Shown piece by piece: positions 7,947-16,594 of a stretch of 64,000 nt of DNA (within the stretch, counting starts at the first letter, position 1; each line of letters starts with the position of its first letter). The stretch is from NCBI GenBank assembly GCA_017533795.1, contig JAFWIH010000008.1, positions 1 through 64,000 on the forward strand, written 5' to 3'. The position numbers and the translations under genes are program-made. Under the pieces are notes generated by a model. It made no database searches, was not told the origin of the DNA, and saw only the letters and a list, made by a program, of their open reading frames with translations. Source of the stretch: Clostridia bacterium (GTDB taxonomy: Bacteria > Bacillota > Clostridia > TANB77 > CAG-508).

Positions 7947-8165
7947 CTAAATTCCTAAAAATATTTCTGACGGTCTTAGCAAAGATATGTATAGTACAGC
8001 AATAATAATCAGCAATAAAATAATAAAAATACATATTTTATACCTTATTGGTGCATTCTCATACACATCCCGTCCTACCACAAAACTTTCAGGATTAAGC
8101 CATACCACTGGAGCAAGGACACAAGCCATTACACCTACAATTGTCAAAAATTCTGTTGATTCCAT
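7947..8165 (-). CDS. Unrecognised 72-residue two-helix membrane protein with in-frame CGG
   Basis: Starts at the ATG at 8165 (AAGGGAG ribosome site). Two hydrophobic segments (FLTIVGVMACVLAPVVWL and ICIFIILLLIIIAVLYISLL) flank a short loop. I recognise no family. The in-frame CGG at 8072-8070 (VVG-CGG-DVYENAP) would, under a +1 shift, lead to a stop eight codons later and remove the second helix. So either CGG is read as Arg here, or the protein is really a single-helix form. It sits between ftsZ and spoIIGA, normally adjacent genes, so it is probably an insertion. Confidence 0.6.
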   Translation of the reverse strand: MESTEFLTIVGVMACVLAPVVWLNPESFVVGRDVYENAPIRYKICIFIILLLIIIAVLYISLLRPSEIFLGI

Positions 8166-8265
8166 TTCTACTCCCTTCGAAAGTCGTTCAATTGTACTAC
8201 TTTCTTCATGCCCAAAACCTACTATTATTCTATGCAATTAATTTTTATTATATGACTATTTAAAA

Positions 8266-8296
8266 AATAAAACCGCATCAAAAAATGCGGTTTTTT
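8266..8296 (-). terminator. Terminator after ftsZ
   Basis: Stem AAAACCGCAT pairing with ATGCGGTTTT around a short U/G loop on the minus strand, then an AU-rich tail. A second short palindrome with an ACGTCCC core lies at ~8305-8340, against the ftsZ stop. Confidence 0.85.
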
Positions 8297-8340
8297 CTAG
8301 AATGTGTCATTTTACTACGTCCCAATTGACAATTGACACA

Positions 8341-9459
8341 TTAAATATTTTTATTTTTATTTTTTCTTAAGAAAGAAGGTATGTCTAAATCTCCAGATGA
8401 AGAGCTAGAATCTGTGTTTGATGGAATAGAGTTAACTTTCTTTTCCCATGTTTTAGTAACTCTATCACTAACACCTAAACTAGAAATTGGTTCATTTTTT
8501 TCAAATCCTGTAGCAATAACTGTAATTTTTATTTCATCATCCATTGTAGGATCTGTTACTGTACCAAATATAATATTTGCTTCCGGATCTACGCTTCTTT
8601 GTACTAATTCAGCAGCAGTATTTACTTCGTGTAATCCTAAACTTTCTCCACCTGTAATATTTATAATTACACCTCTTGCACCTTCTATTGAAGTTTCAAG
8701 TAATGGACTTTGAATAGCTTCTTTTGCTGCATCTTCTGCTCTATTTTCCCCAGATGCAGTACCTGTTCCCATATGTGCCATACCTGTATTTAACATTATT
8801 GTTTTTACGTCCGCAAAGTCTAGGTTTACTAAACCTGGTATAGCAATTAGGTCAGATATACCTTGTACACCTTGTCTTAACATATCATCAGCAAGTTGAA
8901 AAGCTTCTATTATTGATGTTTTTCTATCAATTATTTGTAATAGTTTATCATTAGGTATTACAACTAATGTATCAACTTTACCTTTTAAGCTTTCTATTCC
9001 ACGTTCTGCTTGTGATAATCTTTTTTTGCCCTCAAATGTAAATGGTTTTGTAACAACTGCTATAGTTAATATTCCCATTTCTTTTGCTACTTGTGCAACT
9101 ATAGGTGCAGCACCTGTACCAGTTCCTCCACCCATTCCTGCTGTAACAAAAACCATATCGGCTCCTCTTAATACTTCAGAAATTTCTGCTCTACTCTCTT
9201 CAGCAGATTGAGCTCCAATATCTGGATTAGCTCCTGCCCCTAATCCTCTTGTTATTTTTTCCCCTATTTGAATTTTTGTCGCTGCTTTTGAAGTTTGAAG
9301 GGCTTGTCTATCTGTATTTACAGCTATGAAATCTACTCCTTTAATTCCTGAATCTATCATTCTATTCACAGCATTATTTCCTGCTCCTCCTACACCAATT
9401 ACTTTAATTGTAGCAGTTCCATCCATCATTGTTACATTGTTTTCTTCATAGTCCATCAT
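8341..9459 (-). CDS. ftsZ: Cell division protein FtsZ
   Basis: A 372-residue tubulin-like GTPase that forms the division ring. It shows the nucleotide-binding start ([18 protein letters not shown]), the tubulin signature [10 protein letters not shown], the T7-loop region ([11 protein letters not shown]) and the C-terminal DIPSFLRK peptide that binds FtsA and other partners. The start ATG at 9459 follows AAGGAGG; an upstream GTG lies before the ribosome site. It follows ftsA directly in the division cluster. Confidence 0.98.
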   Translation of the reverse strand: MMDYEENNVTMMDGTATIKVIGVGGAGNNAVNRMIDSGIKGVDFIAVNTDRQALQTSKAATKIQIGEKITRGLGAGANPDIGAQSAEESRAEISEVLRGADMVFVTAGMGGGTGTGAAPIVAQVAKEMGILTIAVVTKPFTFEGKKRLSQAERGIESLKGKVDTLVVIPNDKLLQIIDRKTSIIEAFQLADDMLRQGVQGISDLIAIPGLVNLDFADVKTIMLNTGMAHMGTGTASGENRAEDAAKEAIQSPLLETSIEGARGVIINITGGESLGLHEVNTAAELVQRSVDPEANIIFGTVTDPTMDDEIKITVIATGFEKNEPISSLGVSDRVTKTWEKKVNSIPSNTDSSSSSGDLDIPSFLRKNKNKNI

Positions 9460-9518
9460 AAAGCCTTTTTCCTCCTTAAAAATTAAAATATCTATTATCA
9501 CTTAAAATTAAAAACCTT

Positions 9519-10748
9519 TTATGAATAAAAAAATTCTTTTATTCTATTTAATAAATTTCTGATTGTACTTTCATTTGAAACTGTATCTATACTACTCGAT
9601 ACTGTCCTGGTAAATGGTCTTGATGCTATATATCTAACTAAAGCATAGCTAGTTCTATATCGTGGTTTTACGGTACTTATTAGTCTACCAGTAGATATTT
9701 TTACTGGTATATTAAGAATTATTTTTCCTGCAACATCACTTTTATTTATATTACTAATTCCCTGTCCTGTTAGAATAACATTATTTATTTTAGGTTTTAT
9801 TCCCTGACTTGTTATATCTTTGTTTACAATTGAAAATATTTCCTCTATCCTTGCTTCTATAATTTCTATTAATTCTGAACTTCTTATTGCTTTGCTTTTT
9901 TGTTCATCTTTGCAAGTGTTTAAAATTATTTCATTATCATTGTCTATAAATGATTTTAATGCTAATCCATATTGTTTCTTTAGCTTATTTGCTTCTTCTT
10001 TTGATATATTCAATACAATTGAAATATCATTTGTAATATTGTCTCCTCCTAAGGGAATTGTATTTGTATATACAAACTTTGAACCTTCAAATACTCCTAT
10101 ATCTGTCATTCCTGCTCCAATATCTAAGAGCATAATATTGTCATGTAATTCATTATTATCTAAAACTAAGTTTCTTTCAGCAAGTGTAGTTGGAATTAAA
10201 GCATCTATTTCTAGCCCTGCCTTTTTAAAAATACTTGCAACTTGTCTTATATAACTTTTCTCTCCTAAAATTATTTGAGCATTTATTGTAATGCTTGAAC
10301 TTAAACTTCCAACTGGATCTGAAACAATTTTACCGTTGTCCAATATAATTTCAGTTGGAACAATATCTATTATTGCTTTTCCATCAGGTACTTCTATATC
10401 TTTTACTTGAGCCATAGCACTTTGAACATCTCTTGCAGAAATTCCTGCATATTTATCTTTAACTTCTTTTACTATGCTATTTTGAACTATTGTTACATAT
10501 TTGCCTGGAATTGTTGTATACGCTGAATTAATCTTTATATTTGCTTCATCTTCAGCATCTTGAATGGTTTTTGCTAAACTTAAAGTTACTTCATCTTCAT
10601 TAATTATTTTGCCTTTTTTTAGGCCATTACACCTACATGAAGTACTGCAGATTGTTTCAATTTGTCCAAAATTATTTACCTCTCCAAGTACAGTGCATAC
10701 CTTCGACGTCCCTATATCAATACCTACTATTATATCACCGATTGCCAA
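9519..10748 (-). CDS. ftsA: Cell division protein FtsA
   Basis: A 409-residue actin-fold ATPase that anchors FtsZ to the membrane. Actin-type phosphate loops are visible (IIVGIDIGTSKVCTVLG near the N-terminus; IMLLDIGAGMTDIGVFEG near residue 210), plus the later GQGISNI region. The C-terminal LLNRIKEFFYS is an amphipathic membrane-targeting helix. Start codon is TTG, after GGGGGAA. The next gene on this strand is ftsZ, 59 bp away. Confidence 0.95.
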   Translation of the reverse strand: MAIGDIIVGIDIGTSKVCTVLGEVNNFGQIETICSTSCRCNGLKKGKIINEDEVTLSLAKTIQDAEDEANIKINSAYTTIPGKYVTIVQNSIVKEVKDKYAGISARDVQSAMAQVKDIEVPDGKAIIDIVPTEIILDNGKIVSDPVGSLSSSITINAQIILGEKSYIRQVASIFKKAGLEIDALIPTTLAERNLVLDNNELHDNIMLLDIGAGMTDIGVFEGSKFVYTNTIPLGGDNITNDISIVLNISKEEANKLKKQYGLALKSFIDNDNEIILNTCKDEQKSKAIRSSELIEIIEARIEEIFSIVNKDITSQGIKPKINNVILTGQGISNINKSDVAGKIILNIPVKISTGRLISTVKPRYRTSYALVRYIASRPFTRTVSSSIDTVSNESTIRNLLNRIKEFFYS

Positions 10749-10888
10749 GATAATTCCCCCATTTGATATATGTATTTATCATAATGTAATATATATTACA
10801 TTTTTAGACAAAAGTCAATAGAATTTGTTATATTTTTGTAACAAATTTGTAACACTTTTGTAATATAAATTGGCATTATTTTTTGTAC

Positions 10889-11275
10889 TTATTTACTCTC
10901 TAAGGCTTGATTATTTTTTTCCTTTTTTTGTATTTTATCTGACCATTTATCCACATAATATCTTCTGATTATTGTTAAATTTGTGAACATTCTTCCTACA
11001 AATACAACTATCGCTGCTAAATATATATCCACATTTAATTTTTCTCCTAAATAAGTTAAAAGCATTGATAATATAGCATTGCAAAAAAATCCAGATAGAA
11101 AAATTTTTAAATCAAAATTTTTCTTTAATACAGAGCTTATTCCTCCAAAAACAGAATCTAGAGCTGCAATAACTGCTATAGCTAAATAGCTTGAATATGT
11201 GTAAGAAATTACTGGTGCATTAACTCCAATAATTGCTCCTAATAAACTTCCTAATATAATACCTAAATAAACCAT
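10889..11275 (-). CDS. sbp: Small basic protein (Sbp, DUF1290 family)
   Basis: A 128-residue membrane protein with about three hydrophobic helices (LGIILGSLLGAIIGV, YLAIAVIAALDSVFGGIS, AILSMLLTYLGEKL) and a charged C-terminal tail. Homologues sit in the division cluster of Firmicutes next to DUF881 genes; their function is poorly known. Here it lies 18 bp after a DUF881 gene and about 140 bp before ftsA. Confidence 0.88.
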   Translation of the reverse strand: MVYLGIILGSLLGAIIGVNAPVISYTYSSYLAIAVIAALDSVFGGISSVLKKNFDLKIFLSGFFCNAILSMLLTYLGEKLNVDIYLAAIVVFVGRMFTNLTIIRRYYVDKWSDKIQKKEKNNQALESK

Positions 11276-11293
11276 CTTTTTCCTCCTAAATCT

Positions 11294-11995
11294 TTATTGC
11301 ATATATTTGCTTTTTATTTCATCTTCATATTTATTTATATTAATTCTAGAACCCTTTTCTATAGATACTTCATATCCATAGCTTTTTAATTCATCAACGT
11401 ATCCTCCACTTCCAAGAAGAGAGCTTTCAAGGTAAACCTGTGGTCCTATTGCTTTTATAACATAAGGTGAAAGTATTCTTTGTCCATTTATTTTAACAAA
11501 AGAATTATTTATTTCAACAATATCTGATATGTTTATTATTCTTTCTTCATTTATAGAAATAGCTTCTGCTCCTGCAAGTTTAAGTGCATTTACTATAACT
11601 AATAAATCATCTGCTGTAATAGCTGTATCATTATTTTGAGTTTCCTTTAAAGTTATAGTAATACCTTCTCCTTCAACATCAGTTTTTCCTAATTCAACAT
11701 TAATTTGTTCTAATTCTTTTTGTAATAATTTGGATGTTTCATTATCAGATTTTTCTTTATCTCTGTACTCTTGTAAAGTTTTAGTAACTTCCTCATTTCT
11801 AGCATTAACATCTTCATATTTTTCTTTCCAGTTAGATAGTTCTGCTCTTAATTCAGATTCTCTCATGTTTTCTATTGATGTAATATCTGTTTGATTAACT
11901 ACTTTAAACTGCATAAACATTACCATTGCAAGTACAAAACATGATACTCCAATACTAATGCTCATAACAATCTTTCCTTTTTTTCTTATAACCAT
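11294..11995 (-). CDS. DUF881-family protein, second copy (YlxX/YlxW-like)
   Basis: A 233-residue single-pass membrane protein: an N-terminal transmembrane helix (~10-30), a coiled coil (~45-100), then the extracytoplasmic DUF881 domain with the motifs GEGITITL, LLVIVNALKLAGAEAISIN and ISPY/ILSPYVIKAIG. It is a paralogue of the next gene upstream, 15 bp away. Members occur in pairs beside ftsQ/divIB in Firmicutes; a role in division or wall synthesis is inferred from position only. Confidence 0.88.
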   Translation of the reverse strand: MVIRKKGKIVMSISIGVSCFVLAMVMFMQFKVVNQTDITSIENMRESELRAELSNWKEKYEDVNARNEEVTKTLQEYRDKEKSDNETSKLLQKELEQINVELGKTDVEGEGITITLKETQNNDTAITADDLLVIVNALKLAGAEAISINEERIINISDIVEINNSFVKINGQRILSPYVIKAIGPQVYLESSLLGSGGYVDELKSYGYEVSIEKGSRININKYEDEIKSKYMQ

Positions 11996-12010
11996 TTTTC
12001 TTTCCTTTCA

Positions 12011-12724
12011 TTATTTGCTTTTAACATATTTATAATTAATAGAGCCTGCATATTTTGGTATTGTGACATTTTTTGATTTTACAATTTCTGTTCCTATTCC
12101 ATATTCTTGTAAGACACTCAAATATCCTCCTGGTCTTGATAAAGCAGCCAATTGTTCTGATAATCCAATAGCTTTAATTTCAAATGGAGCTCCAACCTTT
12201 TGGCCATTTATTTGGATAACGTTTCCATCACAAACTATTGCAGATGTTGAAACTAATCTTTGATCATTTATAGAAATAGCTTCAGCTCCTGCGTTTTTTA
12301 ATTCATTTATTACACTTAGTACATCCATATCATGTACAACCAATTGACTAGTATCTATTACAGAATTTAAAGTAGGTGAAGTACTATCCTTTAATGTAAC
12401 AATAACACCTTCTCCAGTAACTTCTGTTAGCCCTAATAATTTATTTCCTTCTTTTATTTGTTCTTCTAATTTTGTAAGTTCATCATTATTTCCTGTTGTA
12501 CTTTCTCTTTCTTTTTCTAACTCTTCTTCTGCTTTTTCAAGTTCTTCATATTTATTATCATATCTTTCTTTATATCTTAAAACTTCATCCCTTAAGCTAT
12601 TGACCGTACTACTTGTACTATATGAAGAATTTGTACTATTAATTGTCTTAATCTGTACGCAAATACCATATGTCAATATAGCTGACATTATTCCTAATGC
12701 TAATGCTACTTTTTTCTTATCCAT
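12011..12724 (-). CDS. DUF881-family protein, first copy
   Basis: 237 residues with the same plan as its downstream neighbour: membrane helix (~5-24), coiled coil with many Glu (~42-95), DUF881 domain (GEGVIVTL, LSVINELKNAGAEAISIN, GAPFEIKAIG). Located between ftsQ and the second DUF881 gene in one operon; start ATG after GAGGTGA. The pair clearly arose by duplication. Confidence 0.88.
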   Translation of the reverse strand: MDKKKVALALGIMSAILTYGICVQIKTINSTNSSYSTSSTVNSLRDEVLRYKERYDNKYEELEKAEEELEKERESTTGNNDELTKLEEQIKEGNKLLGLTEVTGEGVIVTLKDSTSPTLNSVIDTSQLVVHDMDVLSVINELKNAGAEAISINDQRLVSTSAIVCDGNVIQINGQKVGAPFEIKAIGLSEQLAALSRPGGYLSVLQEYGIGTEIVKSKNVTIPKYAGSINYKYVKSK

Positions 12725-12734
12725 TTAAATCACC

Positions 12735-13694
12735 TCATACTTTCTTCCTAAAAAATGGCTGAAATCCATTATTTAAATCTCCATTTACAAATATATCTCC
12801 TTCGTTTCCTTCTTCTGCCTCCAAAATTGCTTTAACATATAACATTTTTGTTCCCAAGTTCGAATTATTCCCCAAATGAATTGTTTTTGCCTTTTCAGCC
12901 ATATAAATTGTGTATTCGTTTGTGTTTTCAACATTCATACTTGTTATAAATCTACTTATTTCATTTTCTTCACAACTAGATTCAATGCTTAAAACTACTT
13001 CTAAAACATTTAAGTCATCATTGTTTAATCTTTTGCCTGAACCTATATCTTGTTCTGGAGTAGTAAATCCTTCAATTATAGGTATTTCCTTTGTCTGATT
13101 TGTAACTTCTAAAATATATCCTTGACTATTTATATAAGCAAATTTGTCTAAAAGTTTTATCATATATCTTGGTTTTCTTTCTTTTATAGATATTTGCATT
13201 TTATTAGGCAAAACTCTTTTGACAGATACATCTTCTATATATGCATTTCCTTTAATATTCTGCTTAATATTAACTTTTACATTTTTAAACATATTTTCAT
13301 TTAATTGAATTTGTGATAAACTAATTATTTCTTCTTTGCTAACTGTTTCATTGCCTATTACTTCTATTTGTGTAACATTAAATAATGGTGTAGTACATAA
13401 AAATATACCTGCTCCGACAATTAAAACAAATACTCCTAAAGCTTTTAGAATTTTTGAAGTCTTTTTAGGTCTAATCTTTTTCACTTTATTTTTTTCTTTG
13501 CCTATGTTTTTAGCTTTCTTAGTTTTTTTAGCTTTGACTTTTGCTTTTTTGTTTTCAATAGTATCTATATTTGAGACTACATTAACTCTTATAGTGTTTG
13601 TCCTATTGTCTATCTTTGATAGAGCAGTAGTGTCAACTGCTCTATTCTTTGATATTTTATTCTTTTTATTCTTCTGTTTCTTTTTTATAGGCAA
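12735..13694 (-). CDS. ftsQ: Cell division protein FtsQ/DivIB
   Basis: 319 residues. A very basic cytoplasmic N-terminus (~1-85, KKQKNKKNK and similar), one membrane helix (~85-105, ILKALGVFVLIVGAGIFL), then a POTRA domain (FNVTQIEVIGNETVSKEEI) and the beta domain. This is the DivIB/FtsQ scaffold that links the division ring to septal wall synthesis. It starts with TTG after GAAGGTGA, four bases after the murA stop. The basic tail is long but within the DivIB range. Confidence 0.93.
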   Translation of the reverse strand: MPIKKKQKNKKNKISKNRAVDTTALSKIDNRTNTIRVNVVSNIDTIENKKAKVKAKKTKKAKNIGKEKNKVKKIRPKKTSKILKALGVFVLIVGAGIFLCTTPLFNVTQIEVIGNETVSKEEIISLSQIQLNENMFKNVKVNIKQNIKGNAYIEDVSVKRVLPNKMQISIKERKPRYMIKLLDKFAYINSQGYILEVTNQTKEIPIIEGFTTPEQDIGSGKRLNNDDLNVLEVVLSIESSCEENEISRFITSMNVENTNEYTIYMAEKAKTIHLGNNSNLGTKMLYVKAILEAEEGNEGDIFVNGDLNNGFQPFFRKKV

Positions 13695-13697
13695 TTT

Positions 13698-14954
13698 TTA
13701 TTCACCTTCTTTTAGATATATTTTTGCTCCTAAGCCGGTTAATTTTTGTTCTAGATTCTCATATCCCCTTAATATATAATGTATATTTTCTATTCTTGTT
13801 TCTTTTTTTGCAACCAATGCTTCTATTACCATTGCCATGCCTCCACGTAAATCTGTTGCTTTCACTTTTGTCCCATGTATTCTTCTAGTTCCATCTATAA
13901 TTGCTGTTCTACCTGATATTGTTATTTTTGCGCCCATTCGTTCAAGTTCTTGAACAAACTTATATCTACTTTCAAATACATTTTCTTCCACAAGTGAGGT
14001 TCCTTTAGCAACTGTTAGCATTGCTACAAATATGGATTGCATGTCTGTTGGAAATCCAGGATATGGCATTGTTTTTACATTAACAGCTTTAATTCTTTTT
14101 GGTGCTACAAGTTCTACAAAATCTTTTCCAATATTAAGTGAACATCCCGCTTCTTCTAATTTGTTAAGTATAGGTGTAATATGCTCTGTCTCTAAATCTA
14201 ACACTTTTATTCTTCCGCCAGTGGCTGCTCCTGCACATAAATATGTTCCAGCTTCTATTCTATCTGGCATTATATTATAACTTACATCTTTTAATTGCTG
14301 TACTCCTGTAATTATAAGTGTGTTTGTTCCCGCTCCAGAAATTTTAGCTCCCATCCTATTTAAAAAGTTTTGCAAATCTACTATTTCTGGTTCACGTGCA
14401 GCATTTGAAATTACAGTTGTGCCAATGCCTAAACAAGAAGCAAGCATTATGTTTTCAGTTGCACCTACACTCGGAAAGTCTAAATCTATTTTCGTATTTT
14501 TTATTGTATCACATTTGCAACTTATATTTCCATAGTTTTTTGAAATAATTATGCCTAATCTTTCAAAACTTTTTAAATGAAGGTCTATTGGTCTTGTTCC
14601 AATGTCACATCCTCCTGGATATGAAAATACTGCTTGGTGGTGTTTTCCAATAATTGCACCTGCTAGAATTACAGATGACCTCATTTCTCTCATTAAATTT
14701 TCTGGTATTTCATATTTATGTACTTTTGATGAGTCTATAATTACTTTATTTTTACTTTTCTTTACGGTACAACCTAGCTTTTCTAGTATTTTATACATCA
14801 TTTCTGTATCATGTATTTTAGGTACATTATATAATTTACTTATTCCTCCATTTAGCACTGTTGCTGCAATTATAGGTAATGATGCATTTTTAGAGCCTGA
14901 TATATGTACTTCACCTTCTAGCTTTTTGCCTCCTTCTATACAAAAGTTTAACAT
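13698..14954 (-). CDS. murA: UDP-N-acetylglucosamine 1-carboxyvinyltransferase
   Basis: A 418-residue enzyme for the first committed step of peptidoglycan synthesis (enolpyruvyl transfer from PEP). Motifs: N-terminal GGKKLEGEVHISGSKNASLP with the substrate Lys-Asn pair, and RPIDLHLKSFERLG. The usual PEP-binding Cys loop is present as SYPGGCDIGTRPID. The start is the ATG at 14954 behind AAAGGGTG; longer upstream frames would run into the neighbour. It is the first gene of the murA-ftsQ-DUF881-DUF881-sbp-ftsA-ftsZ run. Confidence 0.96.
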   Translation of the reverse strand: MLNFCIEGGKKLEGEVHISGSKNASLPIIAATVLNGGISKLYNVPKIHDTEMMYKILEKLGCTVKKSKNKVIIDSSKVHKYEIPENLMREMRSSVILAGAIIGKHHQAVFSYPGGCDIGTRPIDLHLKSFERLGIIISKNYGNISCKCDTIKNTKIDLDFPSVGATENIMLASCLGIGTTVISNAAREPEIVDLQNFLNRMGAKISGAGTNTLIITGVQQLKDVSYNIMPDRIEAGTYLCAGAATGGRIKVLDLETEHITPILNKLEEAGCSLNIGKDFVELVAPKRIKAVNVKTMPYPGFPTDMQSIFVAMLTVAKGTSLVEENVFESRYKFVQELERMGAKITISGRTAIIDGTRRIHGTKVKATDLRGGMAMVIEALVAKKETRIENIHYILRGYENLEQKLTGLGAKIYLKEGE

Positions 14955-15022
14955 TATATTCACCCTTTCTCGTTTTATATGGTATATATTATGTTTAGTT
15001 TTTATAAAGAGTGAATATGTAA

Positions 15023-15055
15023 AAATAGCACCTCTATATTGAAGTGCTATTTTCA
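15023..15055 (-). terminator. Terminator overlapping the end of the 15034 gene
   Basis: Minus-strand stem AAAATAGCACTTC / GGTGCTATTTT with a U tail. The left arm encodes the last residues and stop of the hydrolase, so the gene and terminator share sequence. Confidence 0.85.
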
Positions 15056-15798
15056 CTAAAGTATTTTGCTATTTCTCTATCTGCTTGGATAAGCTTTTGC
15101 ATGCTAAACTTATGTAATTCATTTTCAAATAAGACTAGTTTTACGTTTTTGTTATTATTTGCAAATTCCACTGTATCTTCACATGGTGCTGTATCATCAA
15201 TTGTTCCATGGTATATAAGCATTTTCTCCCTATATTCTCCTAATTTAGTAATATCATTTTCTTTTAATTCTTCAAAAAAATCATATTTTATTTTCATTGG
15301 TTTTTTATCTTGTCTATCGAGAATATATCCATGTTTTTTTATTTCTTCTATATCAGTATTTGCCATAAAAAATTCTATTATTTCATCCATTTTTATAGCT
15401 GGTGCTCTTAATGCAATTGCAAAAAAATTATGTTCTTTTTTCTTTAATCTTAATAATGTTAAATATGCTCCAAAGCTGTTGGCATATATTCCTATTTTTG
15501 CATTTGGGTATTCTTTTTTTATTGCATTTTCTACTAAATACAAATCCTCTAAACATTTTTCTACTGAAAAATCTTCAGGATCTATTCTTCTTTCTCCATG
15601 ATATGGCCATGAAAATCTTGCATATGCTATTCCATATTTGCTTAAATCTTCTTCTATTAGCATCATCGCTTCACTGTCTTTACTACTATTAAATCCATGG
15701 CACGCTACCACAATTTTTTCTTCATTCCAGTTATCAGGAATGTTTATTTCTAATTCAAATATGTCTATTCTACTTTTTATTTCAATTATTTTTTTCAT
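15034..15798 (-). CDS. Alpha/beta hydrolase
   Basis: 254 residues with a serine-hydrolase fold: oxyanion region (VACHGFNSSKD), nucleophile elbow IYANSFGAY (Asn in place of the common Gly/His before Ser), Asp in YHGTIDDTAPCED and His in ENELHKFS, in the expected order. This type includes acyl-aminoacyl and feruloyl-like esterases; the substrate is unknown. It lies alone between the LPXTG gene and murA with its own terminator. Confidence 0.85.
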   Translation of the reverse strand: MKKIIEIKSRIDIFELEINIPDNWNEEKIVVACHGFNSSKDSEAMMLIEEDLSKYGIAYARFSWPYHGERRIDPEDFSVEKCLEDLYLVENAIKKEYPNAKIGIYANSFGAYLTLLRLKKKEHNFFAIALRAPAIKMDEIIEFFMANTDIEEIKKHGYILDRQDKKPMKIKYDFFEELKENDITKLGEYREKMLIYHGTIDDTAPCEDTVEFANNNKNVKLVLFENELHKFSMQKLIQADREIAKYFSENSTSI

Positions 15799-15824
15799 TA
15801 TTTTCCTCCAAGTTTTTAGAAATA

Positions 15825-15846
15825 AAAAAGACCAAATGGCCTTTTT
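15825..15846 (-). terminator. Terminator after the LPXTG protein gene
   Basis: Short stem AAAAGGCC/GGTCTTTT on the minus strand followed by UUU; located between the stop at 15849 and the hydrolase start. Confidence 0.75.
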
Positions 15847-15848
15847 AT

Positions 15849-16484
15849 TTATTTTATATCATTATAACTATTGTACTTTTTATATATATTATACGATGCA
15901 ATTATTGCTATAATCATACAAGCAACCACTGTAATAATGCTATTTCCTGTTTTAGGTAGTATTGTTTTTGAAGTAGTTGAATCATTTGAAATATTTGTAT
16001 TTTTATCGGTATTTGTAATTATATTATTTGATGTATTATTTGTATCAGGATTTACAGATGGCTTTTTTACTTCAATTTCTTTAGTAGCTCTTGTAGTTCC
16101 CTCTGTTCCTGAAGGATTATTTACAGTAATTGTCGTTATTCCATCTTTAAGACCAGTTAACTTACCTGAATCATCTATGGTAGCTACAGTTGTGTCACTA
16201 CTTGACCAAGTAACTCCACTAAGATTACTTTCTTCAACAAACCAACCCAAGCTATCCGGCATATCTGGCACCATTAAATCATTTCCATATACTGTAACAG
16301 CATATAATTGAAGTGTTTCACCAACTTCAACTGTAGTTTTTTCTTCTAAATTTACTTTATCTCCTACAGAATAATTATTTGAAGTTATTTTAAGCACTGG
16401 TAATGTTATTGCATATGATTGTATATTAATCACTATAATCATAAAAAAAGCAATTAAAAAACATATTATTTTCTTATTCTTCAT
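15849..16484 (-). CDS. Sortase-anchored surface protein with a Big_2 Ig-like domain
   Basis: 211 residues. Signal peptide (~1-28, KKIICFLIAFFMIIVINIQSYA), a bacterial Ig-like 2 domain (~85-135, VTWSSSDTTVATIDDSGKL and ITTITV), a Thr/Asn/Ser-rich stalk, and the C-terminal sorting signal LPKTGNS, hydrophobic helix and charged tail. It is probably linked to peptidoglycan by the sortase encoded at 34864-35511. The start is the ATG at 16484 after AAGGAGAG; an upstream in-frame start would precede the signal peptide. Confidence 0.9.
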   Translation of the reverse strand: MKNKKIICFLIAFFMIIVINIQSYAITLPVLKITSNNYSVGDKVNLEEKTTVEVGETLQLYAVTVYGNDLMVPDMPDSLGWFVEESNLSGVTWSSSDTTVATIDDSGKLTGLKDGITTITVNNPSGTEGTTRATKEIEVKKPSVNPDTNNTSNNIITNTDKNTNISNDSTTSKTILPKTGNSIITVVACMIIAIIASYNIYKKYNSYNDIK

Positions 16485-16544
16485 GTTAAATCTCTCCTTT
16501 TTCTTTTGAATACAATTTATATTATATATATACATATTAATATA

Positions 16545-16585
16545 AAAAATTCAAGCTTTTTTCCAAAAAAATCTTGAATTTTTTT
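16545..16585 (-). terminator. Terminator after uvrC
   Basis: AAAAATTCAAG on the minus strand pairs with CTTGAATTTTT and is followed by U. AT-rich but convincing in position, ten bases from the uvrC stop. Confidence 0.7.
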
Positions 16586-16594
16586 ATCTCTCTT

